Assembly: GCF_018139145.2 (NCBI RefSeq)
Contig: NC_059474.1
Span: 36,722,344 to 36,786,343 of the forward strand
Reading direction: 5' to 3'
Length of the DNA stretch: 64,000 nucleotides
DNA from: Gymnogyps californianus
Lineage: Eukaryota; Chordata; Aves; Accipitriformes; Cathartidae
The notes beneath the pieces were generated by a model. That model made no database searches, was not told the origin of the DNA, and saw only the letters and a list, made by a program, of their open reading frames with translations. Positions 12,751-24,379 of this stretch are shown here, one piece after another; within the stretch, counting starts at the first letter, position 1; the number at the start of each line of letters is the position of its first letter. The translations under genes were made by a program, and so were the position numbers.

Positions 12751-14500
12751 ATCTCCTTTTGGATCTCTTAGTTATTTGGTTTATCTGATGTGCTTAATGA
12801 GAACAGATTTCCCTAGTGAAATGGGTTTAGAGCCTGTATGCCCTGTACACTGATAAAAAGAGCTGGTGGCACCTCAAATGTAATTAAAAACGTGTATGTA
12901 GTTGCTAAAGGGTCCTAGCCCCTGCTGATCCACAGGAGCCCCAGGTTCCTTAGCTCCCCTGTGTATGACAGTCCAATATTGTCATTGTAGATTTTGTTTA
13001 TGTACAGCTCCTACTTCCCTGCTGTATATGTATGTTTTTCTACATAGTTTGCTTGAGACTGGGTCCCTCTGTTTTCTGATCAGCTGGAAAAAAGCCAATT
13101 TCAGAGAGTAATGTAGTCCCTGGATGTATAATCTGGTGAGTGTCAGGTAGGAGTAGAGAGGTGATACCTGGCATTAGTGAGATGCCTATTTAAATATTGT
13201 GCAGCTGGACTTTTGCAATTTCATGTTGATGACAGGATTCATGAAAAGGTATGTACGAGAGAGAGAGACTTTTTAGAAACCCTCTTTCAAGTGAGAGACA
13301 AGCGAAAATCAGTTCACTGAAGTTTCTCTGAGAGGGCTAAAACATATGGCTTATGGCCTTTAGAAGCCCAGATGTGGAGCAAGATGTGATAATGAAGGAT
13401 TAATTAGCATAGTAGATAAAATCTGAGATGGTGTATTTCTGCATCACTTGATTCCTTCATCCAAAACCCTGGATGTAATGCAAAAATCACTTGGCAGGGT
13501 CTGGCTGTGTCTACACAAGCACGAAGTGTGCTGCAATAGGAACAAACCAGCAGAGCCCAGCCGTGGCAGAGCAGCTGATGTCCATGCTGCCTGTGCTTTG
13601 GGGCTTTACTCGGACTAGCTGTAGTGGTGCTATGGACTCCATGGCCATTAGCAGCTGCAGTCAGTCAGATGCACTCCTGGATTATGTGCTTCCACTTCCC
13701 TTCCTGAGAAAGAAACTTATTTTGCATTTCTGAGCCCCTCCACAGTGTGAACCCAAGTGCAGTTAAGTGGGGACTATCAGCAGCTTCACAAGTGCCCTCC
13801 TCCTTTGTGCTAAAAAGTGAATATAGGCTCGTTCCTTTGTTAAAAACTCTGTTTTGCAGGAAGTCCTATGCCTGGTATACTCCAGTATAAACTGAAGCAT
13901 CAGGAAACAGCGGTTGCCTGTAAAATAAAAGTACCTCCAATAATTTACAAAATATTATATATATATGTGTATAGCCTTAACTCACGTACACACTTAAAAT
14001 AACCCAAAAAATACCCATGAAACACAGGAAAACTATGGCAATGCAGAGTGTGCAACATAGTGGAACTTTGAGATGTGGGTTGATGATTTACAGATCGAAT
14101 GGACCGATGAAGCTTACGGCCAAACCAAAACCAGTTAAGATAACTGTCAGGGGTCGCTGACACGGCCCCAGCTGCCTCTGCTTTACCAGGATGCACCTCA
14201 AACCCTCAGCCCCCTCACAAACAAAGTTTAGTGGCGGTGAACAGATGACTCCCCGGATTGCAACAAGGTCATTGTCCTCTTCCAACGCTTTCATACTGAA
14301 ACATACGTCCTTTTACCCTATTTATACAGGATGCAGATGTCCTTTGCAAAGCCGTAAGAAAAACTTCCCTTGCAAGCTGTCATCTCAGATTTGTAAGGTG
14401 TAAAGCGATGGCGCCCTGCAGTGCCTATGCTCCTCTCACTTCCCTATGCTTTCCCCGTTATTTGTGCCCGCACGTACAGTACTTCCACCGCTCTCACCGG
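12751..14500. other. Upstream flank of the ACSL1 promoter
   Basis: No coding sequence was recognised. The stretch holds a short GA run near 13,258, a TA microsatellite near 13,953 and otherwise unique AT-rich DNA grading into the CpG island. Proximal enhancer sites may be present, but none can be named with confidence. Confidence 0.5.
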
Positions 14501-14630
14501 GGTTTTGTATGAATTCCTCTGGCACCCGCAGACCGGCAGTCCGAGACACCCGAGCGATGCCCCGGGCGGCAGGAGAGCGGCCGCTGGAGGCCGCCAGGAG
14601 AGCGGCCGGGCCGGGCCGTGGCCCGCGGCA

Positions 14631-14655
14631 GGGGCGGGGAGGGAGGCGGGGAGGG
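14631..14655 (+). promoter_or_regulatory. G-quadruplex-prone tract
   Basis: Five runs of three or four G, separated by one to four bases, lie about 200 bp upstream of the predicted start site. This satisfies the usual G3+N1-7 pattern. Whether it folds in vivo is unknown. Confidence 0.6.
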
Positions 14656-14805
14656 AGGCGCGGCGGCGGCGAGGCGGCCGGGGCGGGCCGGGCCGGGGCC
14701 CTAGCGCCCGCCGGGCGGCGCGGGAGGGACGGAGGCAACGAGGGCGGGAGGGCGGGCAGAGGAGGCGGGCTCGGCACACGCACACGCCGCTCCCGCCGTG
14801 CTCGG

Positions 14806-14815
14806 CTTAAATAGG
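14806..14815 (+). promoter_or_regulatory. ACSL1: TATA-like box
   Basis: CTTAAATAGG is the only AT-rich heptamer-like element in the core of the CpG island. It lies about 30 bp upstream of a plausible transcription start near 14,836-14,840 and about 60 bp upstream of the exon 1 splice donor. Confidence 0.5.
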
Positions 14816-14835
14816 GCGGCGCCGGGTGAGCCGCG

Positions 14836-14870
14836 CACAGCTGTGGTCGTTGTTGCCGCCGCCGCGGGAG
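14836..14870 (+). other. ACSL1: ACSL1 exon 1, noncoding 5' UTR (start approximate)
   Basis: This is an inferred exon. It ends at a strong donor (GGGAG followed by GTGAGC, with GT at 14,871), and its 5' end is set about 30 bp after the TATA-like box. ACSL1 in other vertebrates has a noncoding first exon and several alternative ones. Splicing to the acceptor before 24,152 would give a short 5' UTR. Other first exons cannot be excluded. Confidence 0.5.
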
Positions 14871-17800
14871 GTGAGCGGGGCTCGGGGGTGCCGCCGCCGC
14901 CGCTGCTGCCCGGGGCGGGGGACGAGGCCGCGGGCCCGGCCGCGCGGAGGGGCGGGCTGCCGTCGGCGCAGGGCCGGGAGCTGTCAGGGACGCGCCGGCC
15001 GCAACCTGCCCGGCCGCCGCTGAGGCGGGCTGCCTCCGCCGGGGCCTGCCGGAGCCGCCGTCGCCGCCCGGCCCTTCGCCGCGGGGCTGCGGCGGCCTGC
15101 GCGGCCGCTGTCACTTGCGGGGCCGGGCGGTTGGCGGTGAGGGGCGGCGGGTGCGGGCGAGGCGGTCCCGCCGCCGATCCCCTCAGGCTGCCTCTCCGGG
15201 GCTGCGGGGTTTTGCCTTCCGCCCCGCGGTGGGATCAGCGTCCCCCGGAGCCGGCTTGGCTTCCTCTCGGCACGAAAGCCTTCAGGAAAGCGTAGCCGGC
15301 TGTCTCCGGCCTCCTGCCGGCGCTGCGGCAGCTCCGGCTGGCGGGGCATTGTTCCGGCTCCAGCGCTGCCCTCTCGCCCGGCACGGCTCGGCCCGGCCCG
15401 GGGTGAACAACTCGGGCCGCGGGGTGGTCGCCCCGGCCGGCCCCCGCTCCCGGAGAAGCAAAGCCCTGCGCTGCCCGGCCGAGCAGCAGGTAGCAGGCTG
15501 GGGAGCGCAGTGCTGCCTGTTAACCTGAGGGGTTTAATGTTTAGTTGCTGGACCTTGTCTTCAGGTAGGTTGTACTTACAGGTATGAATGCAGCATGTAC
15601 TTGAAGCGGCTCTTCTTTTCTTTTTAAGCAGTTGAGGGTGCGTATGGAAATGTAGCGTGAGGCAAACTGGCCTAAAATGGAAGGTTGAGTGACTTTGACT
15701 TTGCAGGCCTCCCCTCTGCTGTTAGGTAGGACTTGCAGTGCTACGGCAAGGGATTTAGCCTGGTTTCACGATGCTTTTGTTCTAGGATGCATACATTTCT
15801 CGTTCCTGTTGAACAGGAATTGCAACACTTGAAGCCCTCTGAATTTCTAAAGGGCATGTCTGAGCTGTCTGGGGTATTATAGACACCCTCTTGGACCTAG
15901 TAATCCTTCTAAACATATGCCTCGCGTGGGTTAGAGTCTGAGATGTGATGGTCAGGTCCTGTCATAGGAAAGAGTGACATCTAAAGAAACTGCTATTGAA
16001 ACCCTATGGTTCATGTATCTGTACCTGGACCACAGAGCTATTCCATGTGGTGTTAACGGATTTTTTTCATCCACGTTGCTTTACAAGGAACAATGCAGTC
16101 TCCTGAGCCTGCTCAGGAGTGTTTGTATTCCCTTCTCTGCTTTGGAATGTCCTCTCAAACTCACAAGCTGAGATTTCTCAGCTCAAGAGATTTGGATCAG
16201 ATTTCTTGGATCAAGAAATTCTGAGTGTAAGAAGGCATTGAGTTTACTGAAAAATACCTTTCTTTTCCTCTTGTGACAACAGCAGTATTAATAATGCAAA
16301 AACTGAAATACAAAGTTCCTCATAGAACTGTACTGTTACTGCCTGATTCTTTAAAGTCCAAGGATATCTAGCTTGCTTGTATTGGAATATGAAAATGTCT
16401 GAGGATGGCTGGTGGGGAAAATCTAAAGCTTGTAATTACAAGTAGCTGTTGTGTGTAGTGTGCTCAATTCAAGGTCTTGAGCAAACGGCCTTAGCCTATT
16501 CTGAGGACTGCATGATTATAATGAATTTAAAAGGCAGCTTCTAAATTTGGTAGATGCTGTTTTACAACTACAAATCAGTCAACATGAGGTTGGAACTAAG
16601 TCTTCAGTTCTTGAGAAGCAAACCCCCAAGTAGCCTTTTGCTTCAAGGGCAAGTACAAGGTTGGTATCGGTGGAAAAACAAAACCAGTCATTCGAAATGG
16701 AAGGAAAGACTACTTTGAAATAGTTATCTGGGTAAGTGACTCTCCTGTTTCTTGAGTAAAGTCTCTATAGCTGATTCTCCTACCTCATTGCTCCACTAGA
16801 AATGAATACCGCATGGGATTTTTTGGAGGAGATAAGAGGTGGGTTATACCTTCTCTGTCCTGGGTGTGTTGATCTCCAGTGGGGAAGAGTAAACGGTTTC
16901 TTCTGTCTCTTTCGCCTCCAAGAAAACAACACTTTGATTAATGTGAGCAATAGAAGATAGTGGTAGGTTTTTGCAGTTTGTTTTTCTAAATCTTGGTAAT
17001 ACAGTTGGCTGAAATGGGTAGATTCAAAAAGGCTAATGGCACAAAATTTTTCAAATGTGCAGCAGAGAGGGAGAGAGAGATTCTGGCCCAAGGGGATACA
17101 TTGCTTGATAAATTGGGCTTCTGGTAGTCTGATGGATAGGCTGCCTGCCATATCCTACTTCCCTGCTGTGCTAAATTACAAGTTCAGATATGTGAAATAT
17201 TTTAATATGTTAAATATAACCAGTGGTAACTCCCCAGAAATCCTCACAAATAACAGGGGAGATGGTTTGTTCATTGGTAAATGGTTCTGTGTGGGAGTCT
17301 ACAATGCCGTGTGGCTCAAGGAAGCACTGCTGTACAGCATTGACCTTTACAGGCAGTAGGCTGAACCCTGGCTACAGATGGGGGGCTTGCATTTCTGCAG
17401 ATCCCGCCTGACTCTTGAAACAAGGACACTTGATAACACAAGGCTTCTGCTCTCTCTTGCTGCCTTTCATGTTGGCAGTTACTCATCTACAGAGAGTAAA
17501 ATATGATAGTAAAATAGTCCTTTTTGGTTAGGATTTGAATCTTATACTGGTAGTTTGTCCAAAACTGACTGAAAACAGCTTGCAGGGTTTTATAGAGATT
17601 TAGAGGGAAAAAATGTTTTTTTGTTTTTGTAGTTGGACCATTTAAGGCTTATAGCAGAAGTGCATGATGTCCTGTTTGCAGAAAAGGGCTTCTGGCTTTT
17701 TGTACGAATTATTGTTTTTAAACCCAAAACTCTTAAGCTATTTAGTTTGATACTAGATGTGCCTTGTTTTGAAAACTTGGCCTGTGCAGTTGGGCTGCAT

Positions 17801-20800
17801 TAATAGCCTGGTAAGGATGGATTTCCTTCCTAGGAAGGCTAGAAGAAAATGCTTACTATCACTGACTCAGAGGAAATACAGGGATACCTTAATACCTGAG
17901 GTCAAGAGGTTGCTTGGTTTGTCATAATCTTTCTTGTGATGCTGGTGTTGGGAGGTCACTCGGTGAACCAGTTGCTTCTTGTAAGTACTTACTGATCTGT
18001 CCAGTCTCATAGTGTTAAGGGTTATGATTTTTTTTCAAAACATCCTTCTGAATGTAAACACTATCTAGTGTGATGCAATGTGGCTTAGTGTGCCTGACCC
18101 AGGTTGCCTTCTGTTAGACTTCAGGTGATGGAAGTATGAGTAAGAAACTCATTCTTGCAGAGTCTCAGGTGAGCACTTGAAATGTGTTAAGTTGATGTTG
18201 CATACTGGGCTTTCTGAATAGTAGCCTTTTCCTCGGAGGAGTAGAAGGAATAAGTTGGTATGATCTACTCAAGCTGTTAATGCCACAAGAAAGCTGCTGG
18301 TTTGTAGTGATTTGCTTCTGTAGGGTGACTTTAATCTAAACTGTATTTGGATTGAGGTTAAATTAAGAGAGTAGTGCCATGGTGTACTTGCAAATCAGTG
18401 TTGTAGGGATGCAATTCTAATAGATAGTAACTCAGGCTGCAAAATAGCTATTTGTAGGCATCTTCTGTGGTCTTTGAAGATGAGAAACAGATAAGACCAT
18501 TTAGTGGCATGTTGTGTGTGTATAGGCATGGATCAAACTAAACTTAAATCGATCACTGTTTCAAATGTTTTAGTGGGAAGTATGGGTTTTCCTTAATATA
18601 CAGAGTTACCAAGCGCTATTGGAGGACTGTAATTGCACAAAAGGCATTGACCAGGTTCTTGTCATGTGGTCAGCTCCTGAACTTGAATAAACTCCAGTGA
18701 CCTAATTGGTGTGCACTCAGATTACTTGTTGGACATCATTAAGAGGCAAGAATCCAGGTGTTCTTCCATTTGATTGCAAGAGGATTGCAGCCAAATGTCT
18801 GAGGGCAGGGCTGTGACTTTCCTTGTACGTGGGGACAGAGCCTTGACACATCAGTATGGGATGTAGTACTCCTTAACGGTTGCAGCAAGAGTCTTAACTT
18901 CAGTTGCAGCTTATGAAGTCAATCACCATGGCCCAACTGATGGGGCTGAATCCAGCTTGTAGGCTGCTTGCCTCTGGTCCTGCCTTGTCCCAAATGCAGG
19001 AACAGAAACTGAACCAGCAGAGACGACCTGAACCACTGCATGATGCCCTGTGGGTGCTCAGAGCCAGACTGGGGGGGCCGAAGGGGGGTTGGAGGTGGAG
19101 GGTGAATATTAAGGACCTGCTGGTTCCTCTCTGTGCATGGGTTGCGTTCCTCACTAACAGCTTTTTAGTTCCTCCCTCTTTACTGTTATGGGAAAGTGAA
19201 TCTGCCCGTTACTGCTTTAAAAGGAGGATTTAGCTCTGAAGCCTGGCTGGGTGATCTAGCTGATTCTGGGTAAGATGAGATACTTAGTTTTTTAATTGGG
19301 GGTGGGGTGTAGGTGGAGGAGGAGGGCAGCAGAGTAGTGGATTAGACAGTTCAACGTGGTCTAATCTATATTTGGTTTGTTCAGGGATGTCCTTTGTGGC
19401 TAAGGAGAGACTGTCACGTAATACATGACAGGCTGCACCACAGGAGACATCTTGCTGTTGTATTCATGTTATACAAGGTTTAAACTGAGGATTCTCCTTC
19501 AGGTCTCAATTACCTATGCTCCTTTGCTGTATCTTGAGGGTGGTTGTGGTTTACTTGCTGGTTACAGTTTGGCTCTGTCACAGGTGGTTGCAAGACCTCA
19601 GCCAAGTTACTGCCTTGACTGCAGGGCAGGGGGAGAAAATCCTGGGAGGACTTGCATGCAGTGTTTCGATTTGCATGCTTAAGGTGTAGTATTACAACAG
19701 TCCATCCCTTTCCCCAGCTGTGCTGTCTTGTTTCCTTCTGGGAGCTAATGGCTACCTGGTCATCCAGACAAGAGTTAAACTGGCTGACAGCTAGCATCAG
19801 AACTAACCCAGGAAAATGTGTTTGCCAGATCACCTCCCTAGTGTGACTGCACAACCAGATGAGTGCCTGGCCAGCACAAAGAGGGTTGTGGGAGCATGTA
19901 TCTGGGACAGGCTGGACTGACTCAAATTTAAGCTGATTGTAAATGCACTCTGAGATTAGGATTATGTATTTTATTCAGACAAAAGGATTTCTCTTGTTAA
20001 TAGCCAAAGCTATTTGTTGCACCCTCTTTTATACTCAATAAAGGAGCTAGAACATGATTCTGCACTTGCTCTTTCAAAGGATGAGTGGAGAAAGACTTAA
20101 GTAAAACAGAGATCTGTGGGAGCTGTGCAGTGTAACCTGTAGCAGTAAGAAAACAACAAACTGCAATGGCAAGTAGCTGTCAGGATAACTCAAATGTATA
20201 TGGGTGGCTGATCCCCTGTTCACCATATCATAGTGAAAACATCTTAGTGCCATATTGCTCCTAATAAGAGATAGGCAACTTGTCTTGTAGCTTTTTCCTG
20301 CCTGCAAGAGGCTGTAGAAATAACACAGCCACTTCTTTTTATGCCACGTGGTGGACCTGCCTTTATGGCAGGCCACTGCAGTGCTAGTATGCTGTTCATC
20401 TAAATATTAGGACAGAGGAAGAGAGGCCATTGGTTCTTGGGGTTGTTTTCTTTGCAATACAGAAGCTGACGGCTGCTCTCCTGTTCTCTTCTGTTGCACT
20501 CGAATGATGTCTGGCTATGGATAGACAATAGGCAGGCTGCTGCCTGCTGTAAATGGCCCATTGTACATGGAGAGTAGGAGCAGCAAAGAACGGAGGAGTC
20601 CTGCCAACTTGGGTCGTTGCCTTGAGATACTGGCTCTGCTGTAAAGAATGAGTCTTGGGTGCTGCGGGATGTGTGTGAGCAGAGAGCTGGCTTTGTCTGA
20701 GCCATACAGAACTCCTTAACCAAATTGATACGATGAGTTCAGAGGGATGCTTTCATGGGCTGGATTTTGGGAACTGCTGTTTCTATGGAGGTGGCCAGGA

Positions 20801-23800
20801 CAGGTAGTTAGCTCTGAAGCCGTTTTGCCCGGTTATTAAAACCACCTTCCCATATCTGTCTGGTGTTGTTTCTAAACTTATGAACAAACCAAGGTCTACT
20901 GGTTGCATTGAGAAAAAAGTGCTTTTGACCTCAAATGTTGTCTATTCTGCTCCAAGTCTTTTGCTACATGTAGCAACCTGAGTATCACAGACTGGTACTT
21001 CTCTTATCTGGGATCTTCTTCTTTTGCATCTCCAGCTGTGACTTCTAATCATTTGCCATATCCTGTCTCGCACTGGGGCTGAGTTTCTGAGTCCGTTCCT
21101 TGTGGTCCACATTCTGTCTGGATGAGAAGCCTTTGCAGGACCTGAGTTTGTGAAGAGAGCATGGCTTTTTTGCTTGTCTTCAGTGAGCAGACTTAGCAGA
21201 CTTCCTTCCTTGAGGAAAAGGACTGAAAGCCAGATCCTAGCTTCACTGGGAAGATCTTTGTATCTCAATCTAAAGGCTCTAAACTGCTCTCCTTGGTCAC
21301 AGTAAAGACGCTGGATGTCTGATGTGATTGGAGCATGAGCCAAGTAAATACTGAGATGGATCAAAGAAGGCTGGGAGGCATTGAAGCCCCCTTTCTTGAT
21401 GGGGCATATTTGGATGCTTATGTTAAAAATGTGAATTTATTCTCCCTGTTGCATCTGGCTTTGTCTTAAATGCAGAAAATAAGAGTTGATACGACTTAGC
21501 AGATAGTGTTAAAGCTAGGAATTGCTTAGTTGTGGAGAAAACTCTGTCCTAACCTTGTTTTTTGTGCTGATGAGGCAGAAGGTGTAATAAAATGTCATCC
21601 CTCAATATGAACCTAAGCAGTAAAATGTATCATTAGGTAACTGATAACTTGCGGTATAACTGCTCAAGAAAGCTTTTCTGTTACAGGCTGCTCTAGAAAC
21701 AACTGGTCAAGGAAATGAAAAGTAGTGGTGTGCATCTCTTTTCACCTAGGCTCAAATCATAGCAGCTCCTTGACTACAATGGGACGCTTCTGTGAATGAA
21801 ATGATCATGTTTACTTCAGTTCTTGTTAGCTGTAATGGCACCACAGCCTTTTGAAAGAGTAACTCTCTAATTACATTGCATTCCTAAGTCATCTAGTGTG
21901 TGTGCAGGACACATCATGACTAATGCAGAGAGGAAAGCAAGTATCTGTTGTTTGAAAAGTCAAAGATGCTTATTGTGGGGCTTGAGGAGGAAACAGCTAA
22001 GCTTGCTCTTAGCCCTTACATACATTATAGCCCCCTCTTTCTAGTTTCCTAACATGGTGTCTGATATACACAAAATTAACTTGGAAGCCAAGACTTCCGT
22101 GTTGGAATGACTTTTTATTCTTACTGTTCATCTGTGTATATTAAAACTTAAGACGTAGTTTTCATGCCTGCAATGCTAATGAGCATAATTTAATGCATAA
22201 AAAGCAACAGCATGGTAATCCTAACTATTAAGTCAGTAATTGATTTTTTTTTTTAAATTTTTTTGTGCCAAGGGAAGATGAAGAGGTTCCCTGTTAATAT
22301 ATTCAGTTCTTCTTTACCTTCCATTACTACAGCCTGATGTGTTGTGGATTCTGAGTATAGTCTGCTGGGTATCACAGTGCAGATAACCAAAAGGCATTTC
22401 TGTAGTGGCCCTGCACTGCATATCTAGGTACACTGAGGCTATGCCATAAAAGAAGAGTGCGGGGGAGAGAAGGCAGTGCCTGCAGGCTGGGGAGCGCTTC
22501 ATGGGTCTGGGACCCTTCCAGAGATGGAACTTGATTCCATGCTGACACTGCCCCCATCCATGACCTTACTTCAGCCTGTCCTTCTGCTAACATTGTGAAA
22601 CCACGGGCCCTTTGAACTAACTTTATGGCTTTTTTGCTCTCTAGCAAATCCTTGTCCAAATACTGGTTAGACTTTTTGTGAACTAGACAACTCTTCTGTT
22701 GCCTGTTTGAATAACTGATTGCATCAGTAAAGATTTCAAGGGCAGACTGTAAACTAGAGATTTGTTTGTAGAAATATGAAATCTTAGCCTAGTATGGTTG
22801 GTTTTAAAACTAATAAGCATACAATTCTGCCTGTTTGGATTTCAGCGTCTCCTACGCTGCCATCCTGCAGCAGTGTATTGTTACACAGTATGTTCTAGCT
22901 ATTTAAACACATATTTTGACATTCTTTAGGTCCTTTGTTTAATTTTATTGTCCATAGGAAATGGCCGGACCTAAATTATCTGAGTAAATACATCTCGGCT
23001 CTTCAAGCAAGCAGGGAAGCATTGCTTCGCCCCCACGCCGACAGTGGCCATTGTCAGCCGTCCCTGGGTGGCAGGAGGCTGAGCTGGTGACAGGCGCCTG
23101 TGAGCACTGCTGCCAGCCGGGTGGGCAGGGCAGGCAGGCACCCTTCAGCGGGCGGTGGGGTGACTGGGTGCGGGTTGCCATTGGCCCCGGGCAGGCCAGC
23201 TGCCTGCTGCTTACCTCTCACCTAGTGGGCAGGAGCCGGTGGGTTTGGCATGTGACAAATGTCCCGGGAGACCTTGGCTGTAGAGGAGAGCACCAGCTGA
23301 GCTGACTGCAATCCCTTTTTTTTTTTTTTCCCCCTGCGGCTGGTTCTTGCTGCGGAATATCCATGTCAGAGAGCGCTGGCGGGGAGCAGCCCCTTTCGGC
23401 TCTTCCTTCTGTGTGAACGTGACAAATCAAATGTGCTTCCTGTGCTTGATTACGTTGCTGTGTGCTGCTGCCTTGGGCCTCCTTAGATGCTGCTTTGGTC
23501 TGCCTCATGACCAGAGATAAATTGCTGGCATGGTGCTGCGAGAAATCGGAAGCTTGCTAGCGTAGAGGAGCTATGGGAGGGTATCAGCTTTGAAGGCAGC
23601 TTGCTCTAGTGAGCTTTCTGTGCATGACTGAAGGGAGAGTAGAAGAGAGAGTTTATTTTACTGGATTTAAGAGATGAAAAATCCTGCTCCTGCTATGCTA
23701 CTATAGGATTAGGAAGCTCTCTGTTATATTAATGCAGGCAAGTTAACATCTTAGCCCTGCTCTCCCTCTCCCAGACTTCCCTGTTTGACGCTACTGTTTA

Positions 23801-24151
23801 AACAGTCTTATAGTACAGCTACTCCACAAATAACTATTTTGCAGTTGTGAAATGCTGTCCTTTAACAAAACTTTTGCTTTTTTTAAATGCAGTGTCTGTT
23901 AAAAGCAATATTAAAGCACTGAAGAAATTGCCTCCTGTCAGCCCCACCTGTTTTTCTAGAGCATGAACCAGTAATTGCTCACTTACTTAACTGTAGCACA
24001 GAAGTCTAAAGGTATTGCCTGCCTAGTGGCAGATCAAATTATTTTGGTAGTTGGAAGCCAGTAGGACAAAGCATACATTGCTCTCCCACAACAACAGTGA
24101 ATCGAAAGGGGATTTCAAATCTTTGTGTGTAACTTTCTTTCATATCAACAG
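14871..24151 (+). other. ACSL1: ACSL1 intron 1 (about 9.3 kb)
   Basis: After the CpG island this is AT-rich unique sequence with no recognised gene. A local GC-rich block at about 23,020-23,420, less than 1.2 kb before the start-codon exon, stands out and could be an alternative promoter. No recognisable LINE or LTR was seen. Confidence 0.5.
23020..23420. promoter_or_regulatory. GC-rich block, candidate alternative ACSL1 promoter
   Basis: About 400 bp rich in GGGCAGG and CCGGG-type words, interrupted by a T12-13 run, sit in an AT-rich intron roughly 0.8-1.1 kb upstream of the exon with the start codon. Mammalian ACSL1 uses alternative first exons and promoters. That knowledge, plus position and composition, is the only support. 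No TATA box or start site was identified. Confidence 0.3.
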
Positions 24152-24379
24152 ATTCCAGCATCAGGACAACTGCAGTGAACTGCAATGCAAGCACATGAGT
24201 TGTTTAGACACCTACGAATGCCAGAACTTGGGGATGTCAGACAGTATGTGCGCACCCTTCCAACAAATACACTGATGGGCTTCGGTGCTTTCGCAGCTCT
24301 CACGACCTACTGGTATGCAACAAGACCGAAAGCACTAAAACCACCATGTGATTTAGCAATGCAGTCTGTGGAAGTAGAG
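24152..24379 (+). CDS. ACSL1: ACSL1 exon 2 (start-codon exon; coding from 24,185)
   Basis: The acceptor is TTTCATATCAACAG and the donor GTAAGT. The first 33 bases are 5' UTR with an in-frame TGA at 24,176. Residues 1-65 start [15 protein letters not shown] and include the hydrophobic anchor (about 28-46). G at -3 gives an acceptable initiation context. Ends in phase 0. Confidence 0.97.

Larger units (their letters stand above)
14515..15530. promoter_or_regulatory. ACSL1: CpG island at the ACSL1 promoter
   Basis: About 1 kb of very GC-rich, CpG-dense DNA is bordered on both sides by AT-rich sequence. It contains GC-box-like GGGCGGG motifs, a G-run tract, a TATA-like element and a strong splice donor at 14,871. 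This fits the ubiquitous promoter of a housekeeping or metabolic gene. The long open frames inside it on both strands come from the scarcity of stop codons in GC-rich DNA and are not genes. It is assigned to ACSL1 because the next acceptor that fits lies at the ACSL1 start-codon exon. Confidence 0.85.

Noticed and set aside
14421..15528. Several overlapping open frames of 110-165 codons on both strands in the ACSL1 CpG island
   Set aside because: They overlap each other on both strands, are R/G/A/P-rich and reflect the lack of stop codons in CpG-dense DNA.
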